Shown here piece by piece: positions 11,655-22,549 of a DNA stretch of 64,000 nt. The first letter of the stretch is position 1. Every line of letters begins with the position of its first letter. The notes under the pieces are model-generated. The model searched no databases. It saw only the letters and a program-made list of their open reading frames with translations, and had not been told where the DNA came from. The translations under genes and the position numbers were made by a program. Origin of the DNA: Musa acuminata AAA Group (taxonomy: Eukaryota; Streptophyta; Magnoliopsida; Zingiberales; Musaceae); assembly GCF_036884655.1 (NCBI RefSeq), contig NC_088344.1, forward strand, positions 37,484,501 to 37,548,500, written 5' to 3'.

Positions 11655-13100
11655 AGTTTTAGAGATAAAACTTTTTCAAGTTCGTAATATGTCACATTCT
11701 CGGTAGTGTCATAACTTTTGTTATCCCAAGATGATATGTTCCATCTCAAACGACCTTCATAATTCAATATGACCCTTCCTAGTTTGCCACTAGCATTTTT
11801 TGAGCGTAGTCATTGCCTTCAACTTTACGGAGCACTAGGTTGCATAATCCAACTCCTTAAGGGAAAGCATTTTGGTTATATAGCTTGGCTATCACCTTTT
11901 TATATCTCAAAACTCATATATGTGCCTTAGCTCTAATTTTACTTATTATGTTAAGTTTGGCTCGAAGTCCTTCTTCAAAAGTTTTTTAATCAAGGTTCTC
12001 AATCCCCGGTGTCGAGAAGACTATCTCGGGTGGCAGGATAGCCTCGGTGCCAAAGGCCAAGCTGAATGGTAACTCTCTTGACTTGATCTTAGGTGTCATC
12101 CGAGAGACTCATAGGATGCTTAGTAGCTCATCCACCCAGGTACCCTTAGCCCCCGAAACATATTTCTTTAAGCACTTGATAATAGCTCGATTAGTGACCT
12201 CAACATGACCATTAGTTTGAGGATGAACTATTGAGCTGCACCTTAGTTGAATCCATTATGATTGATAGAACTCCCTAAACTTTATATTATTGAATTGTGT
12301 CCCATTGTTAGTAATGAGGGCCCTTAGGATTCTAAAGTGGATGATAATACTTTTCTATATGAATCCTCGACTTGCTTGTCGATGATCGATGCTAGTGGAT
12401 CAGACTTCATCGGTTATAAACTCTACTCCTAGCAACTTATCAACATCCTTGCTAATCATCTATTGATAATTAGGAGCAAACCTATGAGGCATTTATTTCA
12501 CTGGCCTCAGCTCAAGATAAATGTTGAGATGGTGCTAGGTTACATCTGAGTTGATTCTCGACATATTTCTTAGCGACCATGCGAGCACCTCGAAGTTATC
12601 TTTAAGGAAATTGATAAATTGCACTTGTTTCTTCATGGGAAGTGTCACCCTGACCTTGACAACTTGATCAAGGTGGGCTTTATTTAAGGGTGCCTTGATC
12701 AATGATTCTATTAGCTCTAAGTGTGGGAGAGATTTGGCAAGACCTCGAGGGTCTATAGGTGATGACTCGGATTATGCCTTTTCAATAGGGATACCGTCAT
12801 AAGGTAGCATTGGCGTGACTCCTTTGAGTTACTTCTTAGCTCTTTAATATCAGTCCTCATTAGGAATTTCATTACCATGAGGTAGGTTGACACCACCACC
12901 TATAGCCTGTTCAACATGGGTTGACCTATGATCGTATTATATGCCGATAGGATATCAACCACCATGAGTTTAGTCATCATTATTTTATAATATGGCTCAT
13001 CCATAAATATGACGGGTAGATTCACAGTCCTGATAGTAGAGATCGAGTTGCTAATGAACCCTATTAGCGAAGAAGTTAAAGAGGTGAGGTTGTTAGTCAA
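11655..13100 (-). pseudogene. Tat-type pol remnants: protease, N-terminal RT, integrase
   Basis: Read on the minus strand, 13100-12880 gives the retropepsin-side motif VVDILSAYNTIIGQPMLNRL, typical of Ty3/gypsy. At 12640-12380 the reverse-transcriptase entry appears (NFLKDNFEVLAWS, HRFAPNYQ, DKLLGVEFITDE). Immediately after, at about 12330, the frame resumes in integrase: NNGTQFNN, VHPQTNGHVEVTNRAI, WVDELLSIL, SLAFGTEAILPPEIVF, and near 11700 a GKLG...YEGRLR chromodomain-proximal tail ending LEKVLS. The catalytic RT palm, RNase H and the front of integrase are therefore missing, a deletion I estimate at about 2 kb from the usual layout. Scattered stops confirm it is dead. Confidence 0.78.
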
Positions 13101-13341
13101 GATTCTGAAATTTTGGAAAGCGTCAAAGTAAAATATATTAGTAGAGATATTGGTATTGTGATGACGGTGGGGAAACCTCGATGGGTATTAGCATCAGTTA
13201 AGCTGTTAACTATGATTGAGGTGGTGGCATCGCTTATTAGGTTAGTTAAGGCAAGGGCGATCTAACAACTTAGGTCATACCCATTAAAGTTTGTACCTAT
13301 TAAGAAAGGTTTAAGAAACTTTGTATTTTTTCCAAGGCAAA

Positions 13342-13735
13342 GCACTGTGACGAATCAAGCAAGACGGGGCAAGCCGGACCCTTGCCCCAAGCAGTCGCAA
13401 GTGGGCTGCGAGTGCATACTTGCTCTCATGTCATTGGAGCCACTCAAGTGGAGCACGATAATGAACATGATGAGCGAGAAGTTGGCTACTCTTCGCGAGT
13501 GGAGGAGGTACAATCTAGAGCGTCAACCGGAAAGAAAAGTCATAAGGAGAGACTCACAGTGGCGAAAACCCATTTGGATGTTCTTAAAGCAAACTTGGAG
13601 GAACTCTACCATGGCCAACGAAGGCTTGTTGGGGTAGAGAGCTCAAAAGAAGAAGCGGAGTCCCAGATCGATAAGATTGAGGCCTTAGTCGACCAATTGT
13701 CATATGACACTAAAGACTCCGTGCAATACCTACAT
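13342..13735 (+). mobile_element. Truncated gag fragment of a second Ty3/gypsy element
   Basis: An open plus-strand frame (13382-13774) reads KSHKERLTVAKTHLDVLKAN, EELYHGQRRLVGVES, EEAESQID, then LVDQLSYDTKDSVQYLH. This is a coiled-coil start of gag that I recognise from banana-type Ty3/gypsy elements. It is cut off abruptly at about 13735, exactly where the DNA duplicated around CRP5 begins. It has the opposite orientation to the Tat pol next to it, so it belongs to another insertion or to a rearrangement junction. Confidence 0.6.
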
Positions 13736-13736
13736 A

Positions 13737-14705
13737 ATTTTAGAATAATTAGTTATCTTTCAAAGAATAATTAGTGAAGAAACATTGATATCTCTTTAGA
13801 ATCTACGTTGTGTTCTGAACTTTGCTTTGTGTATTAAGAGATGATGGAGGCCAAGTTTATGAGACATGGATGGCTGTTGACACACCTATTCTTGAGACCT
13901 CAATCTCATTCGGATAGCACGGCTACCAACATTGCACTACTTAAGAGGCTAATTTGGCCTTACAAAATCGACTATGTCGGATATAATAATTAAGAATTAT
14001 CGAACATACGATTGATTGGGTACAGATCCACTGAGCTTTGTGAAATATTCTTGAAGATGTTCCAGCACTAATAAAATCAAAATATAAAATAAATAGTGCT
14101 ACGATAAGCATTGAGAAGCTGATAAGTTTGAATTCAGTACAGAATTAAAACCATATCCTCTAGCAAAAAAAAAACAAAAGGCATACTTGACTTCTCTAAT
14201 CTCACGAAGTGAACGCAAAAGGAGAAATGTCTCCTTTGATCTTCTACATCTCCACCAGTCTGCACCCACGAAAGCACGCCGAGCTCTTATATGCACTTGT
14301 CGCAGTTGCAAGCAACCGGCTTAAGAGAACAATAGCGACCAGGCTGATCGCAAATGATTTTGTGACAACATTTCGTGATCCGGCACTTGCTGCGGTCACT
14401 ACCGGAACAACACTGGCAATCCGAGCACAGTGGCACAGTAATCAACTCGTGATCATGGAAGGCGCTAATCTGGTCGCCGAGAGGTCGATGTTCGACAGAG
14501 AAAACTGGTATGTAGTCGTCATCATTGGAGTGTGTTCCTGTCTCTAATGCTCCTGCATGCAGGTATCAAGAAACAAGTTCAAGTGTAAAAGCTATAGTTA
14601 TATCATATCAAAAGATGAAGGATGACCTCTGTAGGGAATAGCGAAGAGCAGGATGGCGAGCATCAGAAAGAGGTTGGCGTTATTGCCCATGGCGATAGGA
14701 AACTA
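13737..14705. repeat. CRP5 copy of the ~950-bp segmental duplication
   Basis: Near-identical partner of 7838-8791. The left edge abuts the truncated gag fragment. The right edge lies just upstream of the CRP5 start codon, where CRP5 keeps a GAGAGAGAGGGAGGGAG leader. Confidence 0.85.
14287..14690 (-). CDS. CRP5: secreted 12-cysteine peptide (DUF7866-like)
   Basis: Exons 14690-14627 and 14552-14287 have the same lengths, intron phase and signal peptide as CRP4 and give 109 residues. The 12-cysteine domain is intact and ends CDKCI. It differs from CRP4 by three amino acids and a few silent changes, so duplication was recent or the copies have been homogenised. Its 5' flank is different: no TATA string lies within 60 bp, and the nearest is TATATAAG-like at about 14850. 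Thus CRP5 may keep the ancestral leader while having another core promoter. Role unknown, as for the sister genes. Confidence 0.84.
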
Positions 14706-17554
14706 TGGTGAGAGAGAGAGGGAGGGAGCTCTTCTTTCTCCTGCTTAGAAGAGAATGTTTGTGGCAGATCAATCTTTTGTGATCAAGTAATCGCCTTTCC
14801 CTGTAATGGGTATTTGATTGCAGATGGCCATATGCGATGGGTGTCAAGAGCTTATATAGATCATCATCTCTATCTTTGCCTCTCACATGCTACCTTGTTC
14901 ATGACGCATATGAAAAGATTTGCTATAAAAGATTGATGTTCCTGTGAGATACAATGTATTTATAAATATTTGATGAGGGCGAGATTAACCTCAATCATAT
15001 ACATGTATCATAGTAATTGATCCTCGTATCCGGGGGCTTGATTAAGGATCGTGACATATTAAAAATGCAATATTATCTTGATCCTCTATCAATTGATTCA
15101 CTATCATGTTTTCATAAAATTAAGATTATGTCGTGCATGCCAATCTTAGAATGATGTAAGTGGAACACCTTACGAACAAACAAGTGATTTTATGAGAGAA
15201 TTAGCAAATTGGTCAAAGTATGGATGTGATATTCATATAGTTAGTGTATGTTAACTTGATATCTAACCAGGTGAAATTCGATGATAATATATTTTATACG
15301 AGAGTGGAATATTAGGTCGGAGCATAGATAGATTATACCAATATTGTCATAATATATCATTAGAGTGGATTGAGAAGTGAAATTTATAAAAAAAGTGAGT
15401 GACCTAGTTGAGTTCTATAGCAATAGTGATGATGACTAGATACTTAGCTTCTGTGATAGATTTTATGAATATATATTTCTTGAACTTCAAATGATTATGT
15501 TTAATACGAGAAAGATATTGTAGTCCTATGTGGATATTATATCATCAATATTATTGGTCCAATAACATCGATGAATATATGAAATTGAAAGAATGAGTAT
15601 TCATAAAGAAATATATGACTGAGAGTTCTTTTAAAATATCATAATATATATTTTAGTGTAGACTAATGAATAGTAGAGGATCAATATATGAATTATAGTA
15701 ATTTATTTATTGCAAATGAAATAACTAGATGAGTAAAAGATAGGTACTATAGAAAATCAAATATTTGATAATAATATATGGAATCCATAGTAGGATATCA
15801 TCATATAGTTTCAGTGACTTAATAAAGGAGAGGGGTAGCAACTTCTTTGGCATTTATGTTCATTCATGATATTAGATCTCAAATGTACTTTTTGTGAAAG
15901 AGAAAAGAGAAAAAAACTAGAAGATATAAACTTTGCCTCCACACCCAAAAAAAAATCTTAATGGCCCTAGATCATTAATGGATGTAGCATTAGCCAAGCT
16001 CGAGTGAGATATTTATAGCCTCAAAAATCTTCAAGAATTAAGTCAAAATTTAAATTTTTGATATTTTTGAGATTTGAGTGGTATTACTATGCTGGGTAGT
16101 ATGACCATTGAAAGCGATTAGAATTTAATATGGTATTAGATTTTAGTAGCCATATCATCGGGATTTGGGTGATATCGATAGGGTTGACAAATCTAGAAAG
16201 TGTTTGCCAACTAAAATAATACTATCACCACATAGGCTTAGTGATACTACTACTCATGCCTAATTTAGGATATTAGTTTAGCCTTATAAATGGCTTAGTG
16301 ATACTACTACTCATGCCTAATTTAGGATATTAGTTTAGCCTTATAAATGGCCCAATTCAATTAAGTTTTAAGCCATGACTATCATAACAAGTGAGCTCTA
16401 CTTTTATCCAATATCGATCCAAAATAACCATAGAACACCTTGATCTTAACTCAACAATTTCATCTGGCACAACATTAAAGCTTTTGACATATCTTATAAT
16501 CTTATGACCTTTCGAACCCTCGGCCCATCATCTTATCTTCAAAATATTGTTTACTACTCTAACACGTCATCTTCACCATGACATCTAATCTTTTAATGTG
16601 ATATTCAATCCTTCCGGCATGATGTCCAAATATCTAGTACAAGGCTGACATATCGATCAATCTTCCGACTTAATATTTATCCCTTCGACGGTCCAAATGA
16701 ATGATTTGCATCACTTATTTTAAAAATATATTATTTTAATAATTTATTAATTAATTTATTATCAAAATTTAAAATGTAATAATATTATTCATTTTTACGA
16801 TAACAATCAATTGATGATAATGTGTTAATAAGACTCTCCCTATATAGAAGTCATCTAAAAAGACTACGATGAACTTGAACTAAAAAATAAAAATATATAT
16901 CTTTTCAACACTAGTCTTGAATTTAAGTTAAATAAATTCAATCTTGTTGATATCATCATTTCAAGCTCAAATATTCAATTAAATTTTAAATTAAAAAATT
17001 AATATTCAATCATTATTATGATATAATGCATAAGTAAAATAAAAATTATAAAAGCATTATAATTTTTTTATCCAAAATATAAGCGAAACATAAGTCATTA
17101 CTTCTCTCGTTTTATCATAAAAAATATATATAAATTACTATTTCTCCTGCTTCATCATCAACAAAAGGAAAAGAATATATAAGTCATTCTTGATTACCAA
17201 AACTAATCTCAATCTTCATTACTTGAATATATTTCAAATTTTATTAATTAATTTATATATATTGTTTATGAAAAAGTAGATTTTTTTACTGCTAAAATAC
17301 TTGAATGGAGATTACAACTAATGTGTTTTCCAAATCAATATAACCATTTTCAAGAATAAATATCACAAATTCCTTGTTTTATTGATGCAAAACCCTGTCA
17401 ACATCATAATGTGTTATAAGATAACAAAACGAACTTACATGGAAAAAAGAAGATTTTTCCAATATTTTACAAAATGATATATAAGTGATGTCCTTATCAT
17501 TGATAAAGTCAGATATATGTACATAGTTTTTTTTTTTTGGATTTTAGTTTAGTG

Positions 17555-17585
<31 letters not shown>

Positions 17586-18170
17586 ATTATAATGATGATG
17601 ATATAATAGATTTATTTATCAAATGATTGAAGTTTGAAATCTTTTAAAATATCATCTGACATATTTTGAAGATGATGATAAACTTGAAAATGTCAGTTAA
17701 TTTATTTAATAAAGACTTGATAGTATATGGTATAGTTCTGGATATAAATTTTATTTTTATCATTTATTTTTTATAAAAATAATAGCTTAAGATACTGAGT
17801 TAAATTGGTTTATTACTATTGTTATTAATTTAAGTTTAAAGGACGTCATTAATCAGATCACACGGTTGGATGACATAAGATGTTACTTCCAATGACATCG
17901 ATCGGCATAGGCAGACGGATGGCTTGTCTATGTCAACTTTTTCTGGGTGGTGGTGACACATTGCCGGGACAAATGATGTGTTCATTTAAGAATCATATAT
18001 CGATAGAGATTAACTTTTAATCGAAGTGGACTACCTTACAACTGTCATTACAACTGTCATTGTAACGCTTTTAATTACAAGAAGACTTCCATCATTTTCC
18101 TGATAATACTATTTCAGATGAATAGTCGATTAATCCCTCTCTCCTCGGCAGCAGTGTTATGTATCGACAT
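14706..18170. other. AT-rich gene-free stretch
   Basis: I see no coding sequence in this 3.4 kb. It contains a 57-bp tandem duplication (16237-16350), a short TA run near 17555-17585 and many A/T-rich words. Nothing resembles an RNA gene or an intact mobile element. Confidence 0.5.
16237..16350. repeat. 57-bp perfect tandem duplication
   Basis: The unit starting CTTAGTGATACTACTACTCA occurs at 16237 and again at 16294, head to tail and without differences. This suggests a recent replication-slippage or unequal-exchange event in otherwise plain AT-rich DNA. Confidence 0.9.
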
Positions 18171-18172
18171 TT

Positions 18173-18690
18173 GTGTGGCAGAACTTGTTCACGGCCGGGA
18201 CAGACACGTCATCTAGCACGGTGGAGTGGGCCCTGCCTGAGCTCATCCGCCACCCGGACGTGCTCAAGCGAGCCCAGATCGAGCCCGACTCGGCGGTCGG
18301 CCGATCCCGCCTCGCCGCTCTCCCTCCCCCGCATGGCGCCCGAGGCGTGCGAGGTCTCCGGCTACTCCATTCCCAAGGGCGCCACGTTGCTGGTCAACAT
18401 CTGGGCGATCACCCACGACCCGGCGTCGTGGCCGGAGCCGCTGGAGTTCCGCCCGGCCAGGTTCCTCCCCGGCGGCTGACACGAGAGCGTCGACGTCAAG
18501 GGGAAGGACTTCGAGCTCATCCCCTTCGGGGCCGGCCGGAGGGTCTGCGCAGGGGCACGCCTTCGACTGGAGCTTGCCGGCGGGAATGAGGCCGGAGAAT
18601 CTCGCCATGGAGGAGGCTTACGGGCTCACACTGCAGCTCTCCTGGCGTACCCCGTCCCAAGGCTCGTCCCTGCAGCGTACGAGGGAAGAT
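18173..18690 (+). pseudogene. Cytochrome P450 pseudogene, CYP75B-like (flavonoid 3'-hydroxylase type)
   Basis: Fragments of the C-terminal half of a class II plant P450 are strung together in three frames. First comes the I-helix with the oxygen-binding motif ([17 protein letters not shown], about 18182-18235) and [13 protein letters not shown]. The K-helix with its ExxR motif is deleted, and the frame then jumps to [23 protein letters not shown] and [11 protein letters not shown] (to 18476), followed by a TGA. The haem loop [10 protein letters not shown] (18525-18554) is present, but the next helix is deleted and the frame jumps to FDWSLPAGM and [10 protein letters not shown]. These motifs fit flavonoid 3'-hydroxylases, which add the 3'-hydroxyl to the flavonoid B-ring, but other CYP71-clan members are possible. 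The N-terminal half is absent from the window. Confidence 0.85.
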
Positions 18691-18719
18691 ACAATACAAC
18701 CTGGTGATACAATACAACC
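18688..18719. repeat. Two copies of GATACAATACAACC
   Basis: The 14-mer occurs at 18688 and 18706, period 18. It sits between the end of the P450 pseudogene and the X8 gene, in the presumed X8 leader or promoter. Confidence 0.85.
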
Positions 18720-18774
18720 ATTCTCAGAGCTGCTAAGCTCATTGCTTTTCTGCCTATTTTCCCCCTTCTTTTCA

Positions 18775-20070
18775 ATGATCATTGCTGGTTTACTGCTCCT
18801 TATGCTTACTGTGTCAATATTTGGTGGTTCAGGTGAGGTTTTCGAGCAACCTTTTCATAGGTTTTTTTGCTTTTCTTCCTGAACTATATACAAATTGGTG
18901 GAAAATGATCTCTTTTCCTTTGCTTTTTCTTTCCCTTTCCACCTTGTTTTGCTTTTGCATTATGCAATTCCTTTGTTGGCCTCAATAACATTCGATCTGC
19001 AATGTCTAAACCTTTACATCCTGTTATGCTTCATGTTCACAAGTATCGACATATAATGTTCTTAAGAGGCCAACGTGAGACTAATATAGCCTTGCTTTAT
19101 TTTCTGATACATTCTCTTTAAGATCTCTTTATTTTTTTTTGGCAAAGGTTGTATATATATATATGCTCTTTGCTCATTCGTGCACCAGTAGACATATGAA
19201 CCAAAAGTATTCATCTCTGTTTCCATTTCATGTTGGCAGATGCTGCTTGGTGTGTTTGGCAGGCTCATGTGAGCACCACTGCACTGCAAAAGACAATGGA
19301 CTATGCTTGTTGGGCTGGAGCTGACTGCAACCCTATTCTGCAAGATGGGGCATGCTATAACCCCAACACAGTGCTGTTCGATTGCTCTTATGGTGCCAAT
19401 AGCTTCCACCAGAGGAATGGCCAGGCTCAAACAGCTCGTGACTTCTCTGCAACAGCCAAGCTTACCTGCACAGATCCAAGTAGCAAAGCCTGCTCCATCA
19501 AATCAAATTACTAGAATGCTCAAACAAGATGATCCTCTCTTCTTTTTGTGTGTTCTTGCAGGTGCAAATGGCTGTCTGTCCTGCAACTCCCAGGTACCTA
19601 TTTTCTCTGTTTAATCTGTGTAGAGAACGTTGGACTTTTGCTTGAGAAGAGATTAAATCGCTTGAATTAAGACGTGTTCCTTTGATCCACGCCAAGCTGA
19701 TGAACTGCATTCAGTTCATTAGGCAGTTCATCAGCTGCCAATATGATGTTTCTAAACCACATTCTTGGTTCTTTCATCGGTGCTGCAGGAACCTCAAGCA
19801 CACCAACAAGCACGAGCACCACATCAAGCACAGCAACTCCCAACACTTTCAGCTCAACAACAGGCAACACGACGGATGGATCGTTACGCCTTTCGTGCGG
19901 GTGAGAACTTACATGACAAAGAAATTTCGCTTTCTTAGGACCCCATTTGTGAGCAGGCGGCCCTTCTCCCCCAAATAATCGGAGGTATCAATCCTTCAGG
20001 AACAATCAGCAGCAGGGATGGTAGTAACGGAGGTTTGCTTCCAATGGCAGGAGTAGTCTGTCTTCTATGA
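18775..20070 (+). pseudogene. X8-domain (CBM43, callose-binding PDCB-like) gene, probably damaged
   Basis: Exon 1 (18775-18832) is a signal peptide (MIIAGLLLLML...). Exon 2 (19240-19479) carries most of an X8 domain: WCVWQ, TMDYACWAGADC, GACYNPNTV, YGANSFHQRNGQA. A short exon at 19562-19593 restores TDPS-ANGC. A Ser/Thr-rich stretch follows (from 19789) and a tail at 19957-20070 reads NGGLLPMAGVVCLL, as in GPI-anchored plasmodesmal callose-binding proteins, which bind callose at the cell wall. Two things are odd. The cysteine that normally begins the CDF motif is Arg (CGT for TGT), which removes a disulfide. Also, no GT-AG combination I tried joins the Ser/Thr-rich frame to the short exon and to the tail in phase. 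It may be a decayed gene, or an exon may be misplaced. Confidence 0.62.
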
Positions 20071-20531
20071 TCTGAAAGCTACACTTTTTGGTGATCGGAT
20101 CCACGAAAGTTAAGCGTTGGGATCACAGGTTTTCAATGGGAACTTCATCTAGGAACCTTTTGATTGCTTATGGTTGATCGGTATTGTATTTGTAGGATGC
20201 CTGTCTCTTTGTTTATGCTGGCTATCAAAATTCAGCTAAATGTTCATTTTAACTTACAATGAGCAATCTACAGGAAGAAATGCCTCATTCTTTTTCTTCT
20301 TTCCTTGAACATTTAGCTGAATTGTTCTACATTTGACGACAATTTGTCATAGTATTTGGTTTTGGTTTGATAAAATGGATCAAAAGTGTCATGGTGGAGC
20401 ACACCCCCCCCTGTAAGCTTGAGACCAACAAAGATGAAGGGAAGTCAAAACCATATGATTGATGAAGAGTGTTTGATCCGAAAGCAAACCAAATTTGAAT
20501 TCTTTTTGCGTGAGATCAAAGTTCATGATCA
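20071..20531. other. Convergent 3' flanks
   Basis: Intergenic DNA between the X8 locus (plus) and the ninja gene (minus). It is AT-rich with no further gene; both 3' UTRs should lie here. Confidence 0.45.
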
Positions 20532-22204
20532 CTACGAGAAGGGGAAAGAGTTGACCACGATGTGGCGGAGCGGGTTTGCGACGTCGCCACCGCCCGCGTG
20601 CTTGACAAACTCAGCAGGTGTGAGGAAGCTGCCGTGGCACACGCACACTATTCTCACCTCCTCCCCCTTCCTGTACTTGTACAGGAAGCCTTCGACTCTC
20701 CTTCCGTTGGGCCCATCGCCTCTGGTGGACACGAACGGCATCTCCTCCATAATTCTCCTCTCCGTCTCCTTCATCCAGTTGGCTTGCGCCGCCACCTTCT
20801 TCGCAATGCCTTCATCTCCTCCAACTGTAGCCTTCCCGCTCTTCGTCTCTGCATGATTGCTATAGCCAGCCATGCCGAAGCCTGTACCAATTTAAGGTAG
20901 CTAAGTTTAGGCGAATTTGAAGACATGCTCTTCTTAGATTATAGCACCTTAGTTGAGAAACAAAAGACATCAATTGCTCAAGAGTTCCTGCCAAGCCAAA
21001 ACATGGAAGTGTGTTCTCTCCCAACACTAGATGACGGCTAACTAGTAGCTGGAATCGGAGGCCATGAAGTCAAGTGGGAAATTATGCATCACTGTGGACT
21101 CACACATCCACAAGGGTTCATCAACATCACTGTCCTTAATCGACTAGTACTTAACAGGCAAGAACAGTAATTACCAGATAATATGCTATCCACAAGCCAA
21201 GAAAACTTGGCACTCAGCAAACAAGTAGTCAGTATCAGCTGAAGAGCTATCCATTGGCAAAAGACTAGCAACAATAATATCCAATTGAACATGTTTCCTC
21301 AATTATTGGAAGAACAAATAATAACAAGAATAATAAGAGAAGCATAGTTCTTTATCCATCAAGTATATGCCATTAAATTAAAATCTATCTACTTCAATTA
21401 CTCGGTTAAATTTGATCATTAGGAGGATGAAAACTCCTGTAAATGTCATTGCAAATATCTGAATCCAAGTATAAGAAAAGTATACCGATCAATACCTCGT
21501 GCTGCCCGAGTGTCGTCGCGCTTGCTGGAGGAGATGCTCCCCTGCGACCCAATAGACCCCTGCGAGACCAGCGGAAAGCACCCCGGCACGTCCACCGGCG
21601 CGGCAGCCACCCTCTTCGATACAGCAGCCCGCGCTGGTAATCCGGGTGGGGGAAAGCCATTTCTTGCGCCTCCGGAATGGCTGCTCCCTAGTGCTGTGAG
21701 CTCTACGTTATCAACCATCGTCTGCTCCACGGCCGTCGATCCCTTCCCTCCGTCGGCATCCTCCTCCATTTTCTCTCCGGGCTTTGCAGCCCCTGACCTG
21801 ATCGAATTCTTCCTCACCAATCTCTTCCTCTTCGCCTCCAGCCTCTTCAAGCTCTGCATCTGCTTCCGCTTCCGCCGATCCTCCTCCGTCTCCACCGGCA
21901 GTGAGCTCGTCCTCGTCAGGACGGCCGCGGCCACGACCTGGAACTCAGGCACACAGGACAGCGACGAAAAGGATGCGGTCGATGAAGAGCGGAATAGCTT
22001 CTTTTCCTTGGGGTCCGCGCCGAAGCACCCGCCGAGGGAGAGGCCGAGGGTGAGCTCAATCTCGTCGGAGTCCCCTTCCGTCGCCTCCATGGTCTCGTCG
22101 CCGCAGCCATTTCCAACAAACCTCAACAACAGATCTTTCGGTAGCCTATCCTTTCCTGATAATAATCGCTTCCTCTCCCTCTCCACCCCTGCTTCGTGAT
22201 CCAT
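20532..22204 (-). CDS. Ninja-family (ABI5-binding/AFP-like) transcriptional co-repressor adaptor
   Basis: Exon 1 is 22204-21496 and exon 2 is 20881-20532, with a phase-1 GT-AG intron; the protein is 352 residues. Near the N-terminus an EAR motif, LTLGLSLGG (residues 51-59), should recruit TOPLESS-type co-repressors. A basic stretch around residues 109-133 ([18 protein letters not shown]) looks like a nuclear localisation signal. The C-terminal conserved block, [18 protein letters not shown] followed by [20 protein letters not shown], lies at residues 287-336 and is the family's protein-interaction domain for JAZ or ABI5-type partners. Members dampen jasmonate or ABA responses in the nucleus. 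The gene looks intact and the start is the first ATG of the open frame. The GC-rich upstream region with several CACGTG boxes would fit stress-hormone control. Whether it is nearer to NINJA or to AFP cannot be told here. Confidence 0.92.
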
Positions 22205-22549
22205 CGCAAGATCCGAACCGAAACTAAAGAAACCGAAGACTCGAGAAAGAAAACCGCCAAATTTCCATCAAAAAGTCAACTTTTTCTCACAGTTTCGATC
22301 TTTTTGTTGACATACTTTCGAGAACCAGATGTGAGGTCGCGTTTGATTCGAGATCTCGCGAAAACACGAAAAAAAGAGCACAAAAACCAAACCGTGAGAA
22401 GAAAGCATACGATAGGAAGATCTTTAGCGAGGGCTAGCAAGGGTTCCCAGGTTGATGATAAGAGAGCGTTTTGGAATGTGAAGTTGCAAGAGCGACCACG
22501 GAGGAAGCCATAGGATATGGGGTAACGGAGGAGGAAGAGAACTCATCGC

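Larger units (their letters stand above)
8835..13335 (-). mobile_element. Decayed Tat-type Ty3/gypsy retrotransposon, copy B
   Basis: The pol gene lies on the minus strand (about 13100 to 11655). Past its 3' end comes an ORF on the opposite strand (9540-11335, plus). This layout, sense pol followed by an antisense ORF before the 3' LTR, is known from some Tat-lineage plant retrotransposons. The right end (13140-13330) matches the equivalent part of copy A. All frames are broken and the reverse transcriptase core is deleted. LTR edges could not be fixed; the left portion (8835-9500) probably includes LTR or untranslated sequence because it matches copy A at 1966-2550. The element separates CRP4 from CRP5. 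Confidence 0.72.
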
